Positions 27,656 through 38,277 of a DNA stretch of 64,000 nt are shown here, one piece after another. The notes beneath the pieces were generated by a model. It was not told where the DNA came from, made no database searches, and saw only the letters and a list, made by a program, of their open reading frames with translations. The translations under genes and the position numbers were made by a program. The stretch comes from Balanoglossus misakiensis (Eukaryota > Hemichordata). The stretch is taken from the NCBI GenBank assembly GCA_040954595.2, contig CM082586.2:1240001-1304000 (forward strand), in the 5' to 3' direction. Position 1 is the first letter of the stretch; each line of letters opens with the position of its first letter.

Positions 27656-28953
27656 CTATGGAACAATCAGAGAATCTCGAGTCACAACAGACAATATCAA
27701 GGAAAGTTATAACTCCCCTACAGACATGTTTATTAAGGGACCAGCGATGATTGTTGATCTTCGACAACTCTTTCACTTTTCACAATGTTGTCACTTTATC
27801 AGCAGAGATACTGCATGATTGTAGAAAGTTAAATTGAACGATTTACAACAGTTCAAAATCTGTCTAATTAGCTATTAATTTTCTTCCTGTATCTATTAAT
27901 TTAATTATGTCCTTAATTATGTTTAAGTGTGAATTATCTGACACATAAAAAAGTACATCATAATAATGTCTTGACAAGCCATGGCCTTGAAAAGCGCAAG
28001 TGGGGCGGCCTAAATTAAAAGTGGAACGATGCATAAAAGTGAGCCACACTTGTCTTGTTTTAATGCTAAAGTATTGCTGTTTGGCTGATTGTGACTGTTC
28101 AAGACTGAAGCACCCAATCAGATCAACCCATTCTGAGAAGAACAAGGATAATCCTTGAGTGGGGTCCGTGAGAATGGCAGTGTTTTCTTCACTCCTCACA
28201 ACACGACTCACCCCCAAGACTTAACTCCACTGATGACGAAGTGAATGACACACATATACCATCTAGACGAGGCACTTCAAATTGCACATTTGTCGTGAAA
28301 CACTTAAAAGAATCATTAGCCACTGATAAGAACTGCACAACACCAAGTTCCATTGCTTCTACAGTGTCAATGCTACTGGTGGAAATGATTCTGTCATCAA
28401 TAACCGAATGCAAGAGTTTCTGACATGAAAAAGATGAACAGCTTTTGTCTTCCCAACTACTGTTCTTATCAGTGACGTTGTGCTTCTTGGGTTTATATGT
28501 GACAATAAAACAAAAATTGTAAGGAATGCTGTAATGCATGCACATAAGGAGTTAGAGAGTTATCATTTCAGAGATATTTCTTTTGCTTGTTACAGTAACA
28601 AGACAGAGACATCTCAGCTGCACTTTTTGGACAATTTTTCCCCAGACATGAAAACTGTTGGAACTGACACCTTTTGGGCAGGACCAAGTAGATAAAAAAG
28701 CCTCTGAATATGAGGAAACGTCTCCGAAAAAAAAAGCCTGAAAAACCGCTTGACACCAAGAAAATTTACTGAATGTTTCTCATGATGTAAATTTGGAACT
28801 GATGTGAGAGTGATATCAAAATGGGCTGGCAAAACGTGGAACGAAATGAATCAAAAAATGACTAGTGAAGGAGAAGGGGACATCACTACAGGCTACGGAA
28901 GAGAGAAAAAAAGGAGAGAGATCAGAGACAGCAAGAAAAAACAAGGAGCTAAC
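27656..28953 (-). other. RIM intron 4 (about 1.3 kb)
   Basis: This lies between the pre-PDZ linker and the PDZ. It holds a 118-codon minus-strand open frame (28189-28545) with a possible internal exon at 28212-28419, discussed as a finding. Nothing else is recognised. Confidence 0.75.
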
Positions 28954-29177
28954 CTTGGCCAAGTTATACTCTTCATATAAAGTGGTGCTACTGCTAGTGT
29001 CCACCCCAGAATCTTTAATTTGTGGCTCGGACCATTCAAGGTCATCGTCCATAGAGCAACCCTCACCACGCCCAAAGCGGACAATTTTCTTTTTGGCAGC
29101 CGTCATTTCACTTTCTGAATGATGGCCGCTTTGTATAGCAGCTTTTCTCTTGCCATCATCATAACTCTCTAGCTCGC
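28954..29177 (-). CDS. RIMS: RIM exon 4: conserved pre-PDZ linker
   Basis: The exon runs from acceptor TTTTCATCATATAG|GCGAGC to donor GCCAAG|GTTAGC, phase 1 in and phase 0 out. It encodes residues 732-805, GELESYDDGKRKAAIQSG onwards, and contains DDDLEWSEPQIKDSGVDTS and TTLYEE. DLEWSEPQIKDSGVDT and SSTTLNEE are strongly conserved in vertebrate RIM directly before the PDZ domain. The function of this block is not known to me. The corresponding segment is alternatively spliced in mammals, which fits the presence of exon 4a just upstream. A second, weaker acceptor (GGCGAG|CTAGAG) 5 nt inside the exon would restore frame after 4a, but it lies immediately behind a better AG. Confidence 0.95.
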
Positions 29178-29693
29178 CTATATGATGAAAAGAAAAACAA
29201 AAAACCAAAACAAAAGAAAAATAAATAAATACAGACAATTAATGAGAAATTCGTAAAGGGGGCTCACCGAAGAATAAAGCTTTGGTTGCGATGGCATTTC
29301 ATCAGAATGCCAACGATCGTCCCATGATTCTACCTCACCTACAGCATGAAAAATAAAAAGAACATGTCAAAATTGCATCCGTTGGCACAGCCAATCAGGA
29401 TGCATCATACGTAAAATGAACTATCCAACGACCTGCTGATTGGCTGATGCAAAATGTGTCAACCAATCAATGCCTGTTACAGAGAATGACCCATTTTATG
29501 GGGGCTGCTGACTGGTTGATGAAGCAGATGTTGACCGATCATAATGCCTGTTACAAAGAGCAAACCATCCAATGATGGCCTGGCTGATGAATGGTCTTGT
29601 TCGATTGGGGAAACATTTTGAGGATTGATTTAGAATAATCAATCAATATACTCGGCATATTAGAAGGGACACAAATGTAAACATTCATCGTAC
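29178..29693 (-). other. RIM intron 3 (516 bp), containing exon 4a
   Basis: This is the interval between exon 3 and exon 4. It contains candidate exon 4a at 29268-29338, leaving 355 bp upstream of 4a and only 90 bp between 4a and 4. Short related phrases (CCAATCA and GGCTGATG/GGTTGATG) recur between 29390 and 29590, suggesting a small local duplication. Confidence 0.8.
29268..29338 (-). CDS. RIMS: RIM exon 4a: candidate alternative exon related to exon 4
   Basis: This is a 71-nt segment with acceptor TTTTTCATGCTGTAG|GTGAGG and donor TCTTCG|GTGAGC. After the G left by exon 3 it reads GEVESWDDRWHSDEMPSQPK then LYSS, with no stop. Exon 4 begins GELESYDD and later has HHSESEM, so 4a looks like a shortened duplicate of the start of exon 4. 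It enters in phase 1 and leaves in phase 0, exactly as exon 4 does, so it can replace exon 4. Joining 4a to exon 4 at its normal acceptor would read GCG AGC TAG, a stop. The intron between 4a and 4 is 90 nt. Use in transcripts is inferred, not shown; a chance exon-like sequence is possible but less likely given the similarity. Confidence 0.65.
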
Positions 29694-31536
29694 CTTTTTC
29701 ACTGACGCTCTCGCTTTCAATTTCCACATCTTCGCAGCTGGTGCATTCTGGAGTTGATCTGATTTCCTCCTCTGAACTGCTCAAAGAAAACTGCCTGGCT
29801 TTCCGCGAACCTTTCTTGTGTTTGTGTGGTTTCGGAGGTGGGGGTCGAACGCACTCTGATTGGTCAGAGCTCAAAGAGTCATTTCTGATCATCGTTATGT
29901 CCGCTTTTCTCGAAGTGTCTCTCCGCGATTTTCGCATCGCCGCTGAACTAGGGTCTAAATGCTGTCTGTACGGGGAAATGTCGAGAGGCCGGCTCTCTAG
30001 TTCCCGTTGTCGTGTTGGGCTATGTTTCTTATTATTGTCCACCTCTTCTACTGTAATACTATGCCTAGGGGCTGGTCTTGGTCCTTGACTCTGTGCAGAG
30101 TCGAAGTCTCTACCAGTCCGTCCCATTTGTGAGTGTTCGGAATGTTTTGAGTATTCTAGATCACGAGGTCTGTTGTGTCTCTCTCGGTCTGCACTTGAAG
30201 GCCTTGGAATGTCGGTTCCTCGTTGTCTCTCCCGTTCGCGTTCGACTTCTCTCTTGCGCTCCAGCTCTAGTTGGCGTTTGCGCTCGAGTTCTGCCTGTCG
30301 TTGATGTTCCATCTGCTGCTGGCGCTCAATCTCTAAGTTCCTCTGGATCTCTAGGTCCCGTTGCCGTTCCAAGTCGCGCTGCCTCTCCAACTCGCGTTGT
30401 CGCTGAATCTCTAGTTCTCGTTGTCGCTCATTCTCTTGGCGTTCCAGCTCTCGTTGTCTTTCAATCTCCTGTTGGCGTTCCATCTCAATCTCCATCATTC
30501 TCTGCTGTTCCAGTTCAACTTGTCTCTGGCGCTCGTGCTCCAACTGTCTTTGATGTTCCAATTCCCTCTGACGTTCCATTTCCAGCTCCTTCTCACGCTG
30601 TCTCTGCTCGCGTTCCCGTTGCTCTCGCTCGTGCTGCATGCGAACTGATCTTTCCCGCCCACTACGGCTGTACTCGCTATCAGTTCGTGATACAATGCTG
30701 TCATTGCTCAAGCGACGCTCCGCCAAGAACCGTGCGTTGGGCGACTGTAGGTCACCGTGTGCCGACGGAGGTCTGTCGGGGGGCATGGTGTCATTATGCC
30801 GTCTCTTGTCTGATTCAGCCGAGTGTCTATCATAACGCCTCGATGGATCTGCATAGCCACGTTCTCTAGGATCTGCATAAGCATCTGCATAGCCACGCTC
30901 AGGGTCAGAAAATCTGTCGCGTTCATATCTGTGTCTGTCCCGGTCAGGTGTATACGACCTTCCTCTCTCCGGTGGAAATCTGTCTCTTTCGTTGTGCCGA
31001 CCCCTATCATCAGGGTATTTGTACCTGTCCCGGTTTTGCTCGCGGTCTCGCGCACTCACTGGGTATTGCCTATCAGAATGATCAGAATAGTAATGCACAT
31101 CATCGGGATTTCTGGAAGATGATCTGGGACGACCACGAGTCCTCTCGTCGTATTCCCTGTGTGTGCGTACATCGCCATGCGAACCTCTCCAGTGTTCATG
31201 TCTAGGGTCGCCGCGAATATCGCGGGGATCTCTTGAATCAGGCGTCCTTTCTCTACGAGTTTCGTCTTTGCTCATAGAGTACTGACGTTTGAGTTCACGT
31301 CCTCGAGGACCGAGAGTGGGAGCACCTTTAGGTATGTTTTCTTTGTCACTACCCCTGGACCCCTCGCTGGCTTTCAGATCGGAGTCCTTAGTACTGACGA
31401 GAGATGCCGTCTCACTTCCGGATGGTGATTCCATTTCGCGTTTTCCTTGCTTCGGTTTGTCGACTGCGTGAAACCACTGTCCACTCCGTGTGAGGATCTC
31501 TTGTTTCTTCCGACAGATATTGCATACCCAGAGAAC
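29694..31536 (-). CDS. RIMS: RIM exon 3: end of zinc finger, disordered region with E/R/Q-rich helix
   Basis: This 1843-nt exon encodes residues 117-730. The acceptor TTTACAG|GTTCTC is in phase 0 and the donor GAAAAAG|GTACGA in phase 1. It opens with VLWVCNICRKKQEILTRSG, which supplies zinc-finger cysteines 121 and 124 and the SGxWF that follows the finger in RIM. Residues about 150-415 are rich in Arg, Asp, Ser and Tyr and are probably disordered. Residues about 415-557 are an almost pure E/R/Q/L/M stretch, probably a single alpha helix or coiled coil. The C-terminal part is conserved with vertebrate RIM: HLDPSSA, RNDSLSSDQSE (667-677), PPPPKPHKHKKG (681-692), FSLSSSEEE (699-707) and DVEIESESVSEK (719-730). 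The antisense strand carries a 263-codon open frame that is only a shadow of the repetitive coding sequence. Confidence 0.96.
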
Positions 31537-33136
31537 CTGTAAACGATCAAGACAAAACAGTTCTGTTACATGTCAGTGACATAGAGGCTGATGACAGGAG
31601 CACGTATCTGATCTCTTTCAAAGTAGAGAAAGTGATTTATAAGTTAAGCTTTTTAAATTCTTGGGCAAGATAAATCTGCACCAAAATGTTACAGTGGATT
31701 ACTGGTCTATATCAGATATACTTTTTGAAAGCAACTTCATTATGTCACTTTGGCTCAACTGAATATTAATTCTAAACCCATCCAATGCAGATGAGTATGT
31801 ACCTAGACATATACTGGTATGTGACTTGGTTATATACTTTGTGAATATTCCTAGCTAACACTTATATTTTTTGCATTAATTGCCATTATTCAAACTTGTA
31901 CATTGAAGTGTCTATAAAATGTTCAGGTTCAACAAGTAAAACTAAGGGTAGGTCAGCTAGTTATGGAACCCTCTCAACCCTTCCCAAAAATACACAAGTC
32001 ATCCTAATCTCTTAAAAGTAACCTTATTCATTGGCTGCTATGGAATTGAAATACTTCTGAAAGAGAAATCAATAAGTCAAAAATAGCTTATCTCGTGTTT
32101 TCTGGCACATTTTTATACACCCCAGAATATATCCAACGTTTGATACACATCAACAGAAAAACTAACGTCAAATTTTATTGACATGCAAAAAGGTGTTTTC
32201 CTTATACATTAGGCGACTTAACAACAATCTTAGGATCAATTTTTGCCCAGTTTAAAAATATCTTTTTAATGGATTTTTCCAAGTGTTTTGATCACTCGTA
32301 TGCAGACATTCGTATTGAACAGCCGTAAGCCGATTGGCATCGCTCTAAAAAAAGCACATGCTGTCGTGGACAGAAATATGGTGTATACGTGTATGTCACT
32401 CACGCGTGTTTACGTTTTTAATTTAGACTGCCCTGGCTGATGACGTGCATAGGTGTTTTCCCATCTCGTATCAATTCCGGCACACATGCCCAAATGACGT
32501 CAGACAATTGTGCACACAAACAATGCGTGAATAGGTGATTGCTATTAATATACCAACTGTTTACCCAACAATTTGCCTTTTGCTGCATAATGAATATGCT
32601 GCAGGCTATTGGAGTGGGAAATCTTTTTAGCAGATATCTCAAAATATTTGCCCAACTCTTAAGATCAGTCTGTCTGTTCTGGTTTACTTCTGCAATATGT
32701 TTTGGACGAGTACATTAAAAGTGACACTCCCTATTTGTAAAATATTCTGCACCAACTGTTTAGGTTCCTATGCACAATATGTGAAGTGCAAAACACTGTA
32801 GTCTTGCTGTGCGCTAGATCAACATAGAGTTATGACCAGTTAGTTAGTTGATGTTTTCCACTGCAAACCATGCAACAGGGTTAGTTTTCACAGCAAAAGC
32901 ACCCATTAAATCATCAACATACTCATACTTGCAGTATTATACAGTACTTGAAAAGATGTTGACAATAGGCAAGCACTTTTTAGCATAATCTTAATTGGTA
33001 TATCTTTGATATCTCCCATAGTGCATGCATACGTGCATACATGCACGTTACATGCTGATGTACCGTGCACTAGGGTATAGACATATGCTACCTGTCACTG
33101 TGGCAACTTTAAAAGAAATGTTCCCTGGCATCATTA

Positions 33137-33145
33137 TGATGTATT
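33137..33145. repeat. Left target-site duplication of the foldback element
   Basis: TGATGTATT stands immediately before the left terminus (AGGTGTTG). The identical 9 bp follow the right terminus. If the true duplication is 8 bp (GATGTATT), each end of the element would begin AGG. Confidence 0.85.
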
Positions 33146-34096
33146 AGGTGTTGGAAGTTTGTTACTTATTCCTTATTCCTTATTCCTTATTCGAATGTGA
33201 AGTTTGTTACTTATTCCTTATTCCTTATTCCTTATTCGAATGTGAAGTTTGTTACTTATTCCTTATTCCTTATTCAAAGCTGAAGTCTGTGACTTATTCC
33301 TTATTCGGATTCTGAAGTCTGTGACTTATTCCTTATTCAAAGCTCAAGTCTGTGACTTATTCCTTATTCGAAATCTGAAGTCTGTGACTTTTTCCTTATT
33401 CGGATTCTGAAGTCTGTGACTTTTTCCTTATTCGGATTCTGAAGTCTGTGACTTATTCCTTATTCGGATTCTGAAGTCTGTGACTTATTCCTTATTCGGA
33501 TTCTGAAGTCTGTGACTTATTCCTTATTCAAAGCTCAAGTCTGTGACTTATTCCTTATCCGAAATCTGAAGTCTGTGACTTTTTCCTTATTCGGATTCTG
33601 AAGTCTGTGACTTTTTCCTTATTCGGATTCTGAAGTCTGTGACTTTTTCCTTATTCGGATTCTGAAGTCTGTGACTTATTCCTTATTCGGATTCTGAAGT
33701 CTGTGACTTTTTCCTTATTCGGATTCTGAAGTCTGTGACTTATTCCTTATTCGGATTCTGAAGTCTGTGACTTTTTCCTTATTCAAAGCTTATTCCTTAT
33801 TCGGATTCTGAAGTCTGTGACTTATTCCTTATTCAAAGCTCAAGTCTGTGACTTATTCCTTATTCGAAATCTGAAGTCTGTGACTTATTCCTTATTCGGA
33901 TTCTGAAGTCTGTGACTTTTTCCTTATTCGGATTCTGAAGTCTGTGACTTATTCCTTATTCGGATTCTGAAGTCTGTGACTTATTCCTTATTCGGATTCT
34001 GAAGTCTGTGACTTTTTCCTTATTCGGATTCTGAAGTCTGTGACTTATTCCTTATTCAAAGCTCAAGTCTGTGACTTATTCCTTATTCGAAATCTG
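33146..34096 (+). repeat. Left inverted arm: tandem array of 32-bp units
   Basis: About 25 units share the core GAAGTCTGTGAC, spaced by 32 bp in regular parts. Units differ mainly in a short variable block after TTATTC: CGGATTCT, CGAAATCT or CAAAGCTC, and in TTATTCC versus TTTTTCC. The first three units have GAAGTTTGTTAC and several 7-bp TTATTCC reiterations. The order of unit types is irregular, as expected from unequal exchange or slippage. Confidence 0.95.
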
Positions 34097-34106
34097 ACGA
34101 AAATCT

Positions 34107-34572
34107 GAAAAAAATTTTGCCCAAATTTTGGGTGACCTCAGATGACTTTTGACCTACTTTCCTATATCTCGGCACCCAGAGCAGGTACAGACTTGGCGTT
34201 TGGAGGGTTGGGACTCAAATTGAAAATCCAAAATTGGGGGTTACCTGTGACACCTGCTTATCTCATTAATTATGTGCATAACTAATTCCAGGCTAACCAA
34301 TAGGGCTAGAGGTTTGATTTTTGTTGAACATGGACCAGTATGGGGTTAAAAAATTTTCCCAAATTTTGGGTGACCTTGGATGACCTTTGATCTACTTTCC
34401 CATATCTCAGCATCCACAGCAGTTAGAGTCCTGGCTTTTGGGGGGCCGATGGAGCACATAATGGAGTCTTACACAAGAGGGGTCTGGTTTTTGTTGGATC
34501 TAGACTAGTATGGGGTCCAATTGTTTTGCCCAATTTTGGGGTGAACTACGGTGACCTTTGATAGTACTTTCC
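34107..34572. repeat. Three degenerate direct repeats in the centre of the foldback element
   Basis: Three copies of a motif start near 34112, 34352 and 34524, each with a form of TTTTGCCCAAATTTTGGGTG, then a GATGACCTTTGA-like and a TACTTTCC-like block. The first two copies continue with CATATCTC-type and AGCAG sequence. Between copies, TTTTTGTTGRA...AGTATGGGGT recurs. The spacing is about 240 and then 170 bp. No protein frame is evident. A C-rich tract follows near 34628-34648, and the stretch up to 34870 holds nothing recognisable. Confidence 0.75.
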
Positions 34573-34870
34573 TCACAGAACGATGCTAACATACATGAAC
34601 TTATAAAAATTCGATTGGTTTTTCGTTCCCCCCCCCCACCCCCCCCGGCCGTAAAAACTGAACGGTCCCTTAAGTCATAAAAGGAACACGTCATCTTAAT
34701 ATTTCTTAAACATGAACTTAGCGCAACTTAGCGCGTGATATTTCTATCTCGTTCTGACATGTATCAATTACACAAGCTTGTTTACTCTGGGTCAAGTACC
34801 TATGTCAATACAAGTGAATGACTTCTTACGTAATCATAGAAAGGATCTATGAGCGTTCAAACTCAGTCGT

Positions 34871-35970
34871 GACAACAGACTTCAGATTTCGAATAAAGAA
34901 TAAGTCACAGGCTTCAGAATCCGAATAAGGAATAAGCTTTGAATAAGGAAAAAGTCACAGACTTCAGATTTCGAATAAGGAATAAGCTTTGAATAAGGAA
35001 AAAGTCACAGACTTCAGAATCCGAATAAGGAACAAGTCACAGACTTCAGATTTCGAATAAGGAATAAGCTTTGAATAAGGAAAAAGTCACAGACTTCAGA
35101 ATCCGAATAAGGAATAAGTCACAGACTTCAGATTTCGAATAAGGAAAAAGTCACAGACTTCAGATTTTGAATAAGGAATAAGCTTTGAATAAGGAAAAAG
35201 TCACAGACTTCAGAATCCGAATAAGGAATAAGTCACAGACTTCAGATTTCGAATAAGGAAAAAGTCACAGACTTCAGATTTTGAATAAGGAATAAGCTTT
35301 GAATAAGGAAAAAGTCACAGACTTCAGAATCCGAATAAGGAATAAGTCACAGACTTCAGAATCCGAATAAGGAAAAAGTCACAGACTTCAGATTTCGAAT
35401 AAGGAAAAAGTCACAGACTTCAGAATCCGAATAAGGAATAAGTCACAGACTTCAGATTTCGAATAAGGAATAAGTCACAGACTTCAGATTTCGAATAAGG
35501 AATAAGTCACAGACTTCAGAATCCGAATAACGAATAAGTCACAGACTTCAGATTTCGAATAAGGAAAAAAGTCACAGACTTCAGATTTCGAATAAGGAAT
35601 AAGTTTTGAATAAGGAAAAAGTCACAGACTTCAGAATCCGAATAAGGAATAAGTCACAGACTTCAGATTTCGAATAAGGAAAAAGTCACAGGCTTCAGAT
35701 TTCGAATAAGGAATAAGCTTTGAATAAGGAAAAAGTCACAGACTTCAGAATCCGAATAAGGAATAAGTCACACACTTCAGATTGCGAATAAGGAAAAAGT
35801 CAGATTTCGAATAAGGAATAAGTCACAGACTTCATAATCCGAATAAGGAATAAGGAATAAGTAACAAACTTCACATTCGAATAAGGAATAAGGAATAAGG
35901 AATAAGTAACAAACTTCACATTCGAATAAGGAATAAGGAATAAGGAATAAGTAACAAACTTCACGGACCC
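34871..35970 (-). repeat. Right inverted arm: the same 32-bp units, reversed
   Basis: This is the inverted counterpart of the left arm, with core GTCACAGACTTCAGA and the same variant classes. It has many composite units carrying GGAATAAGCTTTGAATAAGG, a form seen only about once on the left. It ends in three GTAACAAACTTC variant units that mirror the first three units of the left arm. It is about 150 bp longer than the left arm, so copy number has drifted separately. Confidence 0.95.
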
Positions 35971-35979
35971 TGATGTATT
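35971..35979. repeat. Right target-site duplication of the foldback element
   Basis: TGATGTATT directly follows the right terminus ACGGACCC and is identical to the copy on the left side. The flanking bases beyond it are not shared between the two sides. Confidence 0.85.
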
Positions 35980-38277
35980 GGTATATTAGAGAAAAACTAT
36001 GGCGTGAGGAGAAATTTGAAGGAAGGACCAGCCAGATAGATCACAATAGATGGCTGGACATACTGGTACATGTATCAGAAAACACATTATGTGCACGCAT
36101 GCACGCATACACACACACATGCGCACACAGCTCAAATATACATTGTAGGCACCCAGCTGAATTTTAATCTCCTGGATAGCCCAGCATCCAACATGGGTCG
36201 GATCAACTCATTAAAATTCATTCCATAATAACCTGAAACCAGCTGTGACTTGAATCTTTGTCCGTAAAAAGGGCAAGGACTGACAAACAGGTACATGCAC
36301 ACAGAAAATCACAGTTTTATTTCCAGGACAATCACATCACTGAAAGGGAAGATGTTTTATCCCAACATTACAGCAATATCCAAACAACACAAAAAACATC
36401 ATCATTTTATCAAACCGAAAAAAAAAACTGTGATATGTTAGGGTTTACTCTATAATTACTTGTTAACAAAACTTGAGGGTCAAACGAGGTTATTCTGAGA
36501 TAAAAACTTCGGTATGTGAGATTTGTTGCATCCTGGGTGGGAAGGGAGTGTACGGGGGGTGCCCGTTTCAAACTGAAAGAAAAACAATCAACTTGCACAC
36601 AACCATGGTACTGATGGTCTTTGCTGTCTCTACAAACTACAGTCCACAACAACAAGTCACATGCCAACCTGGAGAGAGAAATTTTCATAAATACCTGAGG
36701 TTGGCCACTTTGCTTGTCAGACTGCAGCAAAACGTAAGATGATGACAGAGTGTGACATCGGTTAGTATAGTGTGCAAGTATGTGTACACTGTATTTTCTT
36801 AATCTTAACAGTACTTTTATTGTTTGCTGTGCTTTCGCTGGCATACATAAACTTCATTTACAAATCTGCAATTTGCAAATATTGAACACATTCTTTTGGC
36901 TGAAACCCATTTCAGCATTCTCATATTTCAAATGAATTTATATTTCAAATGAATTTTTTGTACTTGTTCCAACTGGCACCCAAACTCACTGAAAAGGACA
37001 TTTCTCTATCTTATCATTGGATGAATAACTTTTGCATTTTTAATAACCATCCTTGGCTGGACATGTTCATGCTAATAAAATATTTCTTGCTATTATTTAT
37101 TACTTTCAGCCTGATTGGCTTGTTATATTACACAATATCATTGATTGGACTGGTTGTAAGGGGAAAGTATTGCTGATAAATATAACTATACAAGGACCAA
37201 GGACCATACATCTATCATTTATGTGATAGACATCCCAGGGTTCACTGCATAAACGGAAGAAAATAATTTCATATGAACTACAATTAATATAAATGGGGAA
37301 ATTTTCAAGGCATAAATAATAAGTTATCTTTGACTGCATGCTTATAATGGATCATCCATTTCCCTGGCGACCTATATTACACTGTGCGAAAACACTTGTA
37401 ATTATCACTGAGCAGAATGTATATAAATAAAACTCTGAGGCTCTTACAGCTGATCTTGCAGACCTACATGTAGGTGGGGGTTTAGAAATCCGCAGGGAGG
37501 AAGGTCATCTGTTGGCACAGCTGTTTGCTGTGGCTACAGCTCTGCGTTATATCAGGGTCTCATATTTTATTAATTGAATTTATCGAGAAATTTATCAGAG
37601 ACAAGTGAATGGCTTGCTGAACGGCTAAACAATGGCGGAGTGGCTGTGGTCTCTTTGTACAGGGAGGCCCCCTGCAGGGCGATCTTGGAACAAAGTTGTC
37701 GGCTAAGCCATCTCTCCCCTAGATGATGCACTCTAATTTCTCAACAGAAGATCTCAGATGGACATTTTTATTGCCGCTAAACATGGCTACACAGCTTCCC
37801 ACATGGATGGATGATTTTGCGACTGTTGTTTTCAAAATCGTTTGCGGATTAAATTCAGATCAGTGATGAGCTCCGCACAACATTAGTGGGACTGGAAGTT
37901 TTCCCAACAAAGCATCAAATAAATACCCATATATGCCCGTATACACTTTTTGTCTCACGACTTCTCGAGGCGAATGTTACAAGTATATGTTTACACACAA
38001 GTTATTTTGTACTCCTGATATTGGCGCACACATACTATAGACAGGTGCATGTGTACTCTCATTAGTGTCGCTTGTGTTTCACCTTGGTTGTGACCCGTGT
38101 ATTTGCACATACATGGCACCTGTAGTCTTAGATTTTACCCTGAGGCCACTTGCAAGTCAGTCCCTGCTGCAAGAGGTCAACCGTGCTTTCTTCAATCTTT
38201 CATTTTTAATACCTCATCTTAATATGATTTGCATGCATTAAAAGACGCCTTGCCAAGTGATCATGCAAAAGACTGAC

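Larger units (their letters stand above)
33146..35970. mobile_element. Foldback-type non-autonomous transposable element in RIM intron 2
   Basis: This 2825-bp element has two long inverted arms, each a tandem array of a roughly 32-bp unit, around a unique centre. The left arm (33146-34096) carries about 25 copies of the core GAAGTCTGTGACTTATTCC; the right arm (34871-35970) carries the reverse complement. Both outer ends have the same three variant units with GAAGTTTGTTAC and reiterated TTATTCC. TGATGTATT stands directly outside both ends (33137-33145 and 35971-35979), as a target-site duplication. The termini read AGGTGTTGGAAGTTTG on the left and, inverted, GGGTCCGTGAAGTTTG on the right. No transposase frame is present. 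The design resembles FB elements of Drosophila and TU elements of sea urchins, which from memory make 9- and 8-bp duplications. The superfamily is not determined. Confidence 0.88.
31537..38277 (-). other. RIM intron 2 (about 6.7 kb), with inserted foldback element
   Basis: The intron separates the sixth and seventh zinc-finger cysteines. About 42% of it is the foldback element. The rest, 31537-33136 and 35980-38277, shows no exon-like segment. The 144-codon minus-strand frame at 36410-36844 has no domain and no fitting splice sites that I could see. Confidence 0.8.

Noticed and set aside
27381-27818. 145-codon plus-strand open frame
   Set aside because: It is antisense to the PDZ exon 5, whose minus-strand reading has clear homology and splice sites.
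30078-30869. 263-codon plus-strand open frame
   Set aside because: It lies exactly antisense to the E/R/Q-rich part of RIM exon 3. Its length follows from the biased coding sequence, and it has no independent features.
33146-34096. CRISPR-like regular 32-bp repeat
   Set aside because: The whole 32-bp unit repeats with no unique spacers, in an animal intron, and with an inverted partner array; it is a transposon arm.
36410-36844. 144-codon minus-strand frame in intron 2
   Set aside because: No recognisable motif or splice phase; it interrupts a zinc finger whose flanking exons already join in phase.
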